From assembly GCA_032209605.1 (NCBI GenBank), contig JASFXZ010000001.1:3658001-3722000 (forward strand): a DNA stretch of 64,000 bases. Reading direction: 5' to 3'. The position numbers were made by a program, and so were the translations under genes. The stretch comes from Mactromeris polynyma. Lineage: Eukaryota > Mollusca > Bivalvia > Venerida > Mactridae. Under the pieces are notes generated by a model. It ran no database searches, was not told the origin of the DNA, and saw only the letters and a program-made list of their open reading frames with translations. Positions 12,155 through 22,089 of this stretch are shown one piece after another (position 1 is the stretch's first letter; every line of letters starts with the position of its first letter).

Positions 12155-15100
12155 GTAAGTAACACTTATACAAATAATTGTAGATATCTGAATATTTTAT
12201 ATTAATTAAAAGCCTTGTATGGTATAATCATTATGCCATGGGTCGTGTGCAAAGGAAATATCTGACCTTACCTGCAACCTGTGTAGTTTTAGACCGTCCA
12301 AAGATTGATTGAGAAGCTAGTTTGGGTTTGTTTTATTTACAAACATCGCAGTCAATGGACGCTTTATTCACTGCAAGCCGAGTACCAGTTTATGAAAGTT
12401 TTGATCGCAAGTTCGCAACTAATTGGCAATACTGTCCTCCTGTAGGTAGCAGACGACACTAGTATTCATATTCTCATGTGAACTAAAAAGAAATATCGCC
12501 TGTTCGGCCTAAGGTAATTTTGTGTTGTGGCGTCATGTGAGGTATGAAATTGAATATTCGTCGGATACAAAACTTGGCCAAATGAATAATAAAAATTCGA
12601 CGTAATATTTTGCAGAGAATCTCATTCATATCCAGTTTAAAACGATGTTTGAAAACATGAATATATGTTCTTTATTAAATCTATTTCAGTGGCACCCCGA
12701 CAGCCCGTTATTTCCGGCTACGACGGAAGTTTTGACGAGGACACTGTGATGTCATTCGTGTGTTCCAGTAACGGAAGTTTACCGACTGCGTCAGTGTATT
12801 GGCTGCTTGACGGCAACAAAGTTGGTGACGTAGAAGTTGTCGTAAAACCCGAAGAAAATGGAACGTTCCTTGTTACGTCACATTTCCAGCGACTGATGTC
12901 ACGTGATTACAATGGTTCCGTTCTGTCATGCGCAGTAACCAATGAAGTGTTAAGAGGCAGACGCATGCCCCCATTGATGGCTAGTGTCATTTTGCTCGCT
13001 TCGTGTAAGTTGTTTTGTTAGCCAGATTCTGTCTGTAGTGTTCTGTTTTAATGAGGCTTCATTTTGTACATGGTGGTAAAAGCTATCAATGGTTACCAGT
13101 GTTTAGAATATTTTTTAAAAAGTATTGACCAATAATTCATATTTCATGATTGAATAAGTGTAGGAAATTATGTTAGTGAATTAATACAGAATTATTTCTT
13201 CTTTGTGTCAATTTTTGAAGCAGACAATTTTCGGTTTCGTTTTAATGGCTTTAAGTATATATCACGTAATTAACCAATACAAGCATACCCTGATAATGTA
13301 TAGACATGTCTTACATTATTTTACAGATAAGCCTGAAGTGACCAGACAGCAGGAAGAATACATGGTTGAACAGCATGGTAATGTGACTTTGAGTTGTTAC
13401 ATTCAAGGAAACCCGGCTCCTAGGTTCGATCAGTTGTACTGGACACAGAAGGACACGGTGATTGACCGGAAGTATTACAAACTGTCCAATGATTCGGATA
13501 TATTCAGCTTGGTGCTCAACAACGTTGACGTGTAAGATACTTTACATTTGTATTCTTTATAACAATGTGCAGTCGGACCTCGTTCATTCGAATTCATAGG
13601 GTCCGAAATTTTATTTCGAATAATACATGTTTTCGAATATCCCATTTCAATTTTTCATGCCTAAGAAGATACATCGGGACCTGATATTTATATTTCGGAT
13701 GATAGCAAGATAAAAGATTGTCGAATAAACGAGGTCCGACTGTATATATTAAATTAGTGTGAAAACTTAGAAAATGATTCAGGCACTGTATGGGCTGTAT
13801 AGTTTATGTTGCGTTGGTAAAACACGTAATCATTGTATATGGTCAAACGTTCAGCGTGGTCGGATACTGAGATACGTATAACGATGATATAATCTGTAAC
13901 ACCAACAAGATACCAAACAAATCTGGAATCTAGAATTAATATGTTAAGCTTGTAATGAGTCTGTCTCTTCATGTGATTTCTATTTATTTCAGGACTAATG
14001 CAGGAAACTTTTCATGTCATGCTGCCAACAGATTGGGCACAGCAACCAGTCAACCTATCAGATTACAAGTTTTATGTAAGTACATTAACATGTCACCGAG
14101 GTAATGTGTCCTCGTTTAAACGTCCTATTTATCATATACTATTTTTTTATTTGGTACATGCATTGTAGTTCATAGTTACGTTATTCTCTGTAAATCTGGT
14201 AGTATATAATCTTAGCTTAATCGTATTGTGATGATAATGAAAACTACCGACTATGTTTTTCGGCGCAGCCGTACTAACACTGCTTTGTTATTTGCTTATC
14301 AATGTTGTGTGTAAACCAATCAAATCTTACGTTAACCACTAAACCAATTTCTCTTCAACCTAAAAACGTTTGTATCCTTGACGCAGATTGGGTAACCTTT
14401 CGATCCTTTCCGAAATCCACTGAATTTCGGTGAATTTATCGGAATCCATTTTGGATCTGGAGTGACCAGCAATCGTAACATCTCAGAAAGATGTTTATGT
14501 TGCACAACAAATCTGAACCTTCAAATTGCGCCGACTATCTTTTTTCAAGATATTTCTTGTTTTTTTCAGATGTTCCATTCTGTTCTTCTGATGTTGTTGA
14601 GAAGCACGCAGTATGGATGGGTAAATCAGTACAACTGAACTGTAACATGGAAGCTGTACCGAGTAACGTCCTGTTTACGTGGAGATACGAGACATCTCAG
14701 GAAATTATTTCAGCCAATCAGACACTTGACAATTTATCTCACGATAACATTGCTCATGGAACGTTGGACTTGAAAATGATGTAAGGACATTCATTATATT
14801 GGGTAGAATTCGGTTAGCGAGTAACGCATTTGTTGTTTATAATGTTATCAAATGGACATAGTTTCCTGACATAGTTTCCTGATGAATTGGTTCTAAATGC
14901 AAAGAAAGTCATTGTCTTATATCACCAAACCTAGGCCAACATATCCATAGTTAGATAGATAGATACGATATCGGAATTTGATTAACAACAATATTTAAAT
15001 AATGTCTCGAATATTTTTTTTGTCCTTTTACTTTAACATCATTTTAGAGAAAGAAAGATAAGGCAATATGTCAAATTGATATAAAAAGATAAATGTGATC

Positions 15101-18100
15101 TTGACACAGTTGTAATATTTCTGAAATACTGGATACGCTTACAAAGTGCAAATAGTTAAATATTCCAAGGATATCCATTGAAAGAAGTTATAACATGACG
15201 CTGATAGTCTCTGACATTCTTGTTTGATACTGTTTCCCTCACTAACAATATACATGTACTTATTATTGCTTATTTCAGGTCTCAGTCCCAGTACAACATG
15301 ATAGAATGTAGGGGACGTAACTCTGTAGGGATGTCTATAAAACCTTGTAGATTTAACATTGTACCACCAGGTAAACAATCAACTTTCTAGTTGAAATACT
15401 ATAAACGTTCTTACCTTCATAATATTGTATTGATATACAACTGTAATAATGCTTATGATTTGAAATGACATAATATTAATTACGATACATAATGACATGA
15501 TATCAGTAGACAACATTACATGACGTAAGTGTGTTCAGTTAGCAAAGAATGAACGATTTGTTTCAATATTTGTTATATATGTTGAACATCGGATAACAAG
15601 AACTATTGAGAACTAGATGAGCATAGTTTTTTTCGGCGCAGTGATACTAACATGGCTTTGCTATTTGCATATCCGTGTTGTGTAGACCAATCAAATCTTA
15701 CGTTAACCACTAAACCAACTTCTCTTCAACCAAACAACGTTTGTAACCTTGACGCGGATTGATTAACTTTTCAATAAGTGGTACGTTACGTTGCACAATA
15801 CATTTTAACTTCAAATTGCGTCGACAATGTTTTTCTAAGATATTTCTTGTTTATCTTAGACTAGCTGAACAATATTTAGGCATACTATATTGACTGTCAA
15901 AGGGCATACGATGTTTCCTACTGGCGTCCAGTGGTTGTAAATTAGTTCTTTCATCCATGATTATATTTAACTAATACTTCTATTAACGATATGTTTACAG
16001 GTCCCCCAGATGCTCCCAGCAATTGTTCTACAGAGATGGACGGTGTTCATATTACCGTTAAATGTAATATCGGATTCGACGGAGGTTCAACTCAGCATTT
16101 TGTGCTTCAGAAATTACGTCACTCACAATACGAAACTATTCTCACGCAAAATCAGCCTAGCTTTACGTTCGACAGCTATCAGAATGTGACAATCCGTGTA
16201 TGCGCATTTAACGATGATTATACATTCTCTCAGATATGTGATATTCCATCATCTGTGGTAGTAGATATACCAGGTAAGACTTGATAGACGCATTTCATAT
16301 CAAAATATGTGATCTCATGCAAACGACACACGTCAAACATACTTGATAAGTTCAGAAAATGATCTTTACTCAGGACATTTAAAAACGCACAATATAGGAT
16401 TTCTTAATTTTCATTGACTTCACTTTTAGGATAAAGAACAAAATATTACACAATATTGCACGTGTATGCAACATGTTAGCTCATGACAATCGAATCGTAT
16501 TTTCATAAACAATGAGTTTCAAAAGTAATAAAATGGAATTTATTTAAAAAAGCATGGTTGGTAAAACATTGTGCGTTTTTAAATGTACTGAGTATATAAA
16601 ATAATGATATTGTGATTTTCCACTTAATTTATTTAGATTGTACCAACTTTTGTTTACATGAGAAATGATATATACTCTTGTTTTCCCCTTGGCTTATATA
16701 AAGAATGTTGCTAATAGTGTTAGAATGTATTATACTTACTTTCATACATATACTCAATGGTGTTTTTCAGTTCAGCCACAGAGTGATGAAGTCAAGGGAG
16801 GTAACTCTCACACGACAGCGTACATTGCGGGTGGAGTTGTCGCCAGTCTCGGAGTTATTATCATAGCGATACTATTAGTAATCCTGTATCTTAGAAGACA
16901 CAAAAAGGTTTGTTTTAAAATCCAGATGGCACGTTTTCCTTACGCAACTAACCATAAACAGCACCTTTCTTCTTATAACCCGTACATGTTCGACGATACT
17001 AAAACGGATTTTAAACACGCCAGTTGCCGGAACTCACAAACTTGTTCTGTCGAAGACGACAGTTCCGTCTTTCCGGACTTCCAGAAAGGACACGGAAAGA
17101 GCATATCTAAACAGTTTCTGACTGATGGACAAGAACGATCTGTGCATTTCAACTATAAAGTAACACTACATGGAGGTGATGAACAGACGGACAATGGTTC
17201 CCAGAATAATGTCAGTCAAGTGTTCATGATATAAAACGATATTGGTGGATTGTCGGATGAAATTTGCTGACTTTTTGTATCTCTGCGATTATCGTATCTG
17301 TATAACATGCATGATTTCTACATTTCTCTTCATTGTTTCTTTTATACTTACACTTTTTTATATTTTTGTTAATTGTCTGCTGTATATTTGCATGTAAGCA
17401 TGTTTGGTCACTTGTACACTGTATTGCATGATGTTTTCTTTTCACACGATTCATACACTTACAATGTATTATGTATGTTTTACAATATTAACCTTAACCT
17501 TTTTTGTTGTCATGGTGACACCGTAGCTTTTGCAATAAACCCAAATCAAAGAAATATAACGCATAGTGTTTAACAGTTACGTTATTGCTGTGTGTTCTTA
17601 TATAATTTATTAATCACTTCACGTACAAAATCGTTCGGACTTTCTCCTGCTCGAAAGCGATATCTTATATTTCGGACATAAATTTTTATAAACGTATTTT
17701 CGCCTTTTACTGAGACGGACGTGTCAGTATTTTAAGCCGATTTTATATTTCCGTTACAAAATGGTAAATATCACACTTTTATTTATCCTTTATTTCTCTA
17801 AGCTCATCACGATTTTCTGGTTCAAAATCCTTTAAATAAGATCATACCTATCAATAAATAAAACTAATCGGTGTAAAGTTGACAGTAGCAGTACCAGTAG
17901 TACCAGCATTAGAAGTACGAATCACTGCTTGTACTGGTAGAAATATGACTGTATAACTCGGACAAAGCAACCTGATCCTCCTAACCTCTGTTAGTATACT
18001 TTCACAGTAGTCTGATTCTCTAAATTTATCATCGTCTCTAATCCGATTAACTTCGGTAGTACAAGTAGATTGTTACTGAGCAGTATTACCGTTAGTACAT

Positions 18101-21100
18101 CTAGCAGTAGTATGTAGCTGTACTACTGCTGTACTCATACAATTGCTAACTTCACACCGATTACATGATCCAGAGTTGCTTCCCTTCAATCAATGTACTT
18201 ACATTTTGGGATTAAGTCCCTACTTCTAAATATTAACCTCTATTAATACATGATTAACTAATGAAGAGGAACGGATTGTAAAAATCCACATAACTTGACA
18301 AAACTATCTACATAGTTACTGCATTCTTTTCATGTTCCTCTAATTGATATTTTTAGTCTTATCTTTTCTTTGTCATTCTTTATTTCCTTGTATTATGAAT
18401 CATTTAAATATCTTCCTCGCCGGAATTGTGCATGCTTTCAAAAACGTAATTTCATATATCAAATATTCGTCTTCAATAAATATATAGTATTTAATCTGAA
18501 ACCATTTAAATGTACATGTATATGTATAGTTTGTATATGCATAAAGTAGAACTATGGACGTATCTGTAACAACAGCTAAGTGAGATTAATCATTTTTGTT
18601 ATCAGTTGCCAATCTTGAGTGGAAGGTTGGAACTTCGGGTAAGGGATAATATGTACTCTGCTACCGTTTGGCTGAAGGTCAATGCATCCAAAGTCACTTG
18701 TCCACCACCTCTGATTCGTGTGGGGAAGTTATCAGCCGCTTGTAGTATAACATGTGTGTACGGGTTGATTACCTAGGAACACTGGATCGTTTAACTACAT
18801 AACTGAAATACTGTTGAAATAGGCCAAGCTTGATGCATTCCGTACTTGATATAATTATAACCAATAATCGTTATAAAGTAATGAACCAAATAGTCTGAAA
18901 GTTGCCGCCAAACCAATTCCAACATTTTCCTACAATGTGTCCAATACGCCGCTTTTAATATTTGTTATGAAATCAAAACAATAAAATACTTCCAAACTTA
19001 AATGTAACTTCTAACTAAACTGTTTCTGCTTTAAGACGTTAAGTGTGTCATTCTGATTAATCACATTGCACAACTATGTTACGTTATTATTGCAACGTTT
19101 TATCATTAAGTATTTTTTAACTTTCAGGATTTATCTCTGGAAAAAGATGACACATCTGAGAACAAAGTCTCTAAAAGCAGTAAGTGTACAAGTGAACAAA
19201 CTGTGTGAAAACATGCAATACAAGACTTTTATCTTAAACAAAAATATATCTCAATAAAATGTATAATACAGTAAAACCTCGAGTATAAGGCCACAATTGG
19301 TACCCTTGAAAGTTTGTTCTTCTTATTGAGATGGTTTAAATATTGAGTTTGAATAAAGAGTTTGAAAATGGACTTGGAAATTGTGTTCTTAAGCTTGAGA
19401 TGGTCTTATTATGGAGGTGGTCGTTTGGTGAGGTTTTACTGTAATTATGAATTAGTATTGCTTTTTCAATATTTCAGCATGTACACATGTTACTTTGTAG
19501 CGTTTTTAGCATGCTTGACATTGTTTCAATGTAACTTGTCGAAATTTAATAGGAAATTCATGTAAAGATAAATAATGTTAATAGACAAAAGGAAAATGTA
19601 CAATCTATGTTATATTATGTGCCGCTAATCCTATTTGAAGCTTGTATCACCAGTCAAGAAAATTGTCGAATTTTATGCTCATTGTATTTATTTTATTGCA
19701 GAAATGCTCAGAGAATGGTGGAAACGAAATATTTCAAGACAACAGTTTACAAAGGACACTTCAAACCCGCCTCGCTCAGTTACTTCAAGCGTACGAAGAG
19801 GTGAAGCTGTGACGGATACAGATGTAGAAACTAAGGATGTACCTTATCTAGATATTGTAGTGCTAGCCAGAAATTCTCACAATTCTCACCACTCTCTTAA
19901 CTACAACCACTTAGTCAGTACTCCTCGTCATAGTTCTAAATGTCCAGAATTGCAGACTACAGTTGATACAAATGCTGACATTGAAATGGGACAATTAGAC
20001 CAAGCACCAAACGTTCTCAGTGAAACTACAGGTTTTGCTCTTTCTCCTATTCAGTATGAAAACTCGATCCGATATTTGGATGAAGTGACTGAGATACATT
20101 CTAACGTAAATACAGCGGACTACGACACTAAATACGAAGGAATAAGTAACTGTTATAACACCCATGATATTTTAGAAGGGCTTTCCGATTCAAAAGACTC
20201 CCTAGTGGCAAAATGTGGTGCCGCAGAATTTTCAAAATCAAAGACATTAACAAAGACGCTAGACAAAGATTACAGCTGCGGTGATATTGTTGATGCACTC
20301 GATCAAATATTAGATAAGACTGATTCAGTAAATATTGGAGGAGATGTAATCGAGACAAAAACTGAAACCGAAGCCACAATATGCGGTCGGCATATGTCAT
20401 CATTAGAGGATATGGAAGATATTGAAGATTCAGTGACAATTCTCAAATTCCGGAACAGGCGAACTAACCTCGATGCCACAGAAGAAGTATTTGATGAACC
20501 ATTTTACAATAGAAGTCAAAACAATATTGTGTCCGTAACTAATGGTCCTGATGTCATGGATATAGACAATTCAGATGTGTCTGCAACAATATTGTGCTTT
20601 GCTAGATCTAGTCCTAATACGTCCGCTTCCATGATAAATAACATATCTATAAGTACAGCTTACCAAGAAGATAAACCTGTTCTTCTCCGATCTCCACTAC
20701 GAGCATCTACGAAAAGAAATCAAAATAAGACAGCAAGGTGTCTTGAAAAGTCTTATAGTTTACCTTACAGATCGAAAAACCGTCATAGGCAACAAATTAC
20801 AAAGACGAACAGTACATCGGACTTGAATAACGACAAGTTATTAGAACCGAGTGATTTGACAGCTTTTCACGATAGGTATTGCAACAAGTCCAAGTCTAAT
20901 GTTAAATTCCATTCTGATAACACAAGTTATACAACTGTCCCAGAAGCGTCGAACACATCCAAGAGTGACACAGATTCAACCCTGTCCAACGATTCTACAG
21001 GTACAAGACCAACAGAAATTTCATGTGGCATTGATGAGTTGTCTCTCACGTTAGACAGCGAACCTAACGACACTATCAATTCGAACATGTCGAAGCCCTC

Positions 21101-21683
21101 ATTCATTTCAACTTTTACTGACGCTTCAGAAATGATATGTGATGTTGACGAATTTACTCTAATAATTAGCGAACCAGGACACGAATATGGAAATACAAGC
21201 AGATTAAATGACGCTTCGTTACGTGACATTGATGAATTTACTCTGACAATAACAAGTGAACAAAGTACAGTATATGGAAGTACTGATAATCTAGATGAAG
21301 ATGACGAGTCCAGAGAATCTTTGCAATTGATGAGCAGTACTGGAAGTTTTGAAGATTCGCTCGGATATGACAGGAATGTAAGTCAACCAAGGGACATACA
21401 TCGCAGGGAAAGTTTTCTAGCAGCAATCATAAACAATAGTGCATTCGAAAGCGACGAAGGAAGTATTGATACATCTTCGAAACAACAGAGTAGTGTTAGC
21501 GTCGATACAGAAACAGAAAGTTCATATTTTAATCATGGCTTTGATATGGATAGCGAAAGTACAATAGATGGTGATGATACGAGACAATCTGATATAGAGC
21601 AAGATACTAATACTGTTAGGAATACACCTGGAGTTGATTTGGATAAGTCAGAAGACTCTAACAATGTCGTGTTATATATTTGA
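10697..21683 (+). CDS. Ig-superfamily single-pass receptor (5 Ig + FN3 + TM), long-tail isoform
   Basis: I reconstruct 12 coding exons: 10,697-11,021; 11,198-11,320; 11,966-12,154; 12,690-13,004; 13,327-13,531; 13,993-14,075; 14,570-14,780; 15,279-15,370; 16,001-16,273; 16,771-16,907; 19,128-19,179; 19,702-21,683. Together they give 3,987 nt and 1,328 aa, with phases matching at every GT-AG junction. A signal peptide (MLPLVLFVMLLSASSG) is followed by Ig1 (~17-108), Ig2 (~109-212), Ig3 (~213-317), Ig4 (~318-413), Ig5 (~414-514), FN3 (~515-605) and a TM helix (~622-646) with basic stop-transfer RRHKK. The cysteine-tryptophan-'YxC' pattern is visible in the Ig domains. The layout resembles nephrin- or SYG-type adhesion receptors, but I cannot name an orthologue. 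A ligand-binding or adhesion role at the cell surface is inferred. The start ATG is the first after the acceptor at 10,679 and leads straight into the signal peptide. Confidence 0.85.
11589..11894 (-). repeat. dispersed repeat R2, inverted intronic copy
   Basis: It lies inside the intron that splits Ig2. Read on the minus strand, it runs from TTAGTTGTTCGATAGAACAA to GCTTTGATTTTC and matches 6,195-6,497. It could pair with that copy about 5.4 kb away, but the functional meaning is unknown. Confidence 0.65.
12690..15370 (+). CDS. Ig receptor, exons 4-8: Ig3, Ig4, Ig5
   Basis: Ig3 is a single exon (12,690-13,004) with VMSFVCSSNGSLPTASVYWL and NGSVLSCAVTNE. Ig4 is split into 13,327-13,531 (VTLSCYIQGNPAP) and 13,993-14,075 (NAGNFSCHAANRLGTA), joined in phase 2. 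Ig5 is split into 14,570-14,780 (VQLNCNMEAV...FTWRYE) and 15,279-15,370 (YNMIECRGRNSVG), also in phase 2. N-glycosylation sequons such as NGS and NVT are frequent, which fits an extracellular domain. Confidence 0.85.
13570..13742. mobile_element. intronic MITE with CAGTCGGACC termini
   Basis: It begins CAGTCGGACCTCGTTCATTC and ends AACGAGGTCCGACTG followed by TA. The inverted termini and the TCGAAT-rich interior resemble pogo/Tigger-derived MITEs. It lies in the intron splitting Ig4. The family is inferred from the ends alone. Confidence 0.7.
14250..14569 (+). repeat. dispersed repeat R1, copy 2, ending at the Ig5 splice acceptor
   Basis: The match to 15,623-15,859 runs from TTCGGCGCAG to AAGATATTTCTTGTTT and then to the AG that serves as the acceptor of the first Ig5 exon (14,568-14,569). 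Branch region, pyrimidine tract and acceptor all appear to lie in repeat sequence. Copy 1 is at 2,057. Confidence 0.65.
15623..15859 (+). repeat. dispersed repeat R1, copy 3 (intron before FN3)
   Basis: It matches copy 2 through TTGCACAA, TTCAAATTGCG and AAGATATTTCTTGTTTATCTT, then AG at 15,858-15,859. The real FN3 acceptor is at 16,000, about 140 bp farther on, so the AG here would be an unused or cryptic acceptor. Confidence 0.65.
16001..16273 (+). CDS. Ig receptor, exon 9: fibronectin type III domain
   Basis: A single phase-1 exon encodes about 91 residues starting PPDAPSNCS, with VTIRVCAFND near the end. A proline-rich start and hydrophobic alternation are typical of FN3 repeats that lie next to the membrane in Ig-FN3 adhesion receptors. 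Two extra cysteine pairs are unusual for FN3, so a divergent Ig domain is a less likely alternative. Confidence 0.75.
16771..17234 (+). CDS. Ig receptor, exon 10 read through: TM and short cytoplasmic tail
   Basis: If the internal donor at 16,908 is not used, the frame stays open to TAA 17,232-17,234. That gives a 759-aa isoform with a tail of about 108 residues after RRHKK. The tail has a Ser/Asp-rich stretch (SVEDDSSVFPD) and ends QVFMI. An AATAAA at 17,534-17,539 would terminate this transcript. Using the donor (AAG then GTTTGT) instead leads, in frame, to the exon at 19,128. The same exon therefore works either as a composite terminal exon or as an internal exon. Confidence 0.7.
17534..17539 (+). 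terminator. poly(A) signal for the short receptor isoform
   Basis: A canonical AATAAA lies about 300 nt after the stop at 17,234. The sequence downstream up to 19,127 has no further exon of this isoform. Confidence 0.55.
17880..18160. repeat. AGT/GTAC-rich low-complexity stretch
   Basis: Interspersed CAGTAGTACCAG and AGTAGTATGTAG words occur within the long intron 16,908-19,127. It looks like decayed trinucleotide sequence. No ORF or splice signal is associated with it. Confidence 0.45.
18690..18820 (+). mobile_element. SINE core and tail fragment, mollusc type
   Basis: CCACCTCTGATTCGTGTGGG followed by GAAGTTATCAGC, and the tail TAACTGAAATACTGTTGAAA, match the minus-strand SINE at 28,100-28,395. 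The tRNA head is missing. The family could be the V-SINE/RUDI type described in molluscs; that name is a guess. Confidence 0.5.
19128..19179 (+). CDS. Ig receptor, 52-nt mini-exon of the long tail
   Basis: The acceptor is TTAACTTTCAG and the donor is GTAAGT. It encodes DLSLEKDDTSENKVSKS plus one base. It accepts phase 0 from the donor at 16,907 and passes phase 1 to 19,702, so it fits exactly between them. It is too short for ordinary ORF calling. Confidence 0.7.
19267..19443. mobile_element. intact 'CAGTAAAACC' MITE in receptor intron
   Basis: Ends are TACAGTAAAACCTC and GAGGTTTTACTGTA. The interior contains CACAATTGGTACCCTTGAAA and AAATGGACTTGGAAATTGTG. The first of these resembles the unit of the minisatellite at 56,957-57,612. 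It lies in the intron between the mini-exon and the last exon. Confidence 0.75.
19702..21683 (+). CDS. Ig receptor, last exon: long acidic Ser/Thr-rich cytoplasmic tail
   Basis: One exon encodes the last 660 residues, ending at TGA 21,681-21,683. The acceptor is TTTTATTGCAG. The composition is strongly biased to Asp, Glu, Ser, Thr and Asn and looks disordered. Visible motifs are an ITIM-like VPYLDI (Tyr codon 19,845-19,847) and three copies of a [IV]DE[FL][ST]L element beginning at 21,024, 21,138 and 21,222. The last two lie in a 28-codon tandem duplication. The C-terminus is VVLYI, which fits a class II PDZ ligand. Signalling through these motifs is inferred; no known domain is present. Confidence 0.75.
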
Positions 21684-22015
21684 TTTTGTACATCTACTGC
21701 AGATGGGTTAAATTTTACTTAAATCTGTCATTTCAGATATATCTGATTTGTATATATGTGGAATTAAAAACAACGTCACTGCATATACATTTTGTGCTTA
21801 AGAAAAGAGAATGGGGACATTTTTACTGCAACGAATTTTGAACTTAAAATGCAGTTTTGGTAGGACGAGTCTTGTTATTAGTAAATGTTCATTTTCACTT
21901 GTATATGGTGCGCACACTACTATGTATATGTCTATAATCGAAGTGCTTTTACTGTTATGTTAATGAGTATTTTTTTACATAAATTATGTATTTATTCTTA
22001 TATTTGCACAAAACA

Positions 22016-22021
22016 AATAAA
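22016..22021 (+). terminator. poly(A) signal of the long receptor isoform
   Basis: AATAAA lies about 330 nt after the stop. It is only 13 bp from the oppositely oriented signal of the transporter gene, so cleavage of both transcripts should occur in the same few dozen bases. Confidence 0.6.
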
Positions 22022-22034
22022 ACGAAAAATCTCA

Positions 22035-22040
22035 TTTATT
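22035..22040 (-). terminator. poly(A) signal of the VGAT-like gene
   Basis: TTTATT on the plus strand is AATAAA on the minus strand. It is about 50 nt downstream of the transporter's stop codon at 22,090-22,092, giving a very short 3' UTR. Confidence 0.6.
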
Positions 22041-22089
22041 TTGTTTACAATATATATTTTTACAATATAAATGATTCAGATAATTTCAA

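Noticed and set aside
20128..21426. Minus-strand ORFs of 62-103 codons opposite the receptor tail
   Set aside because: They are antisense shadows of the long plus-strand exon, without any domain.
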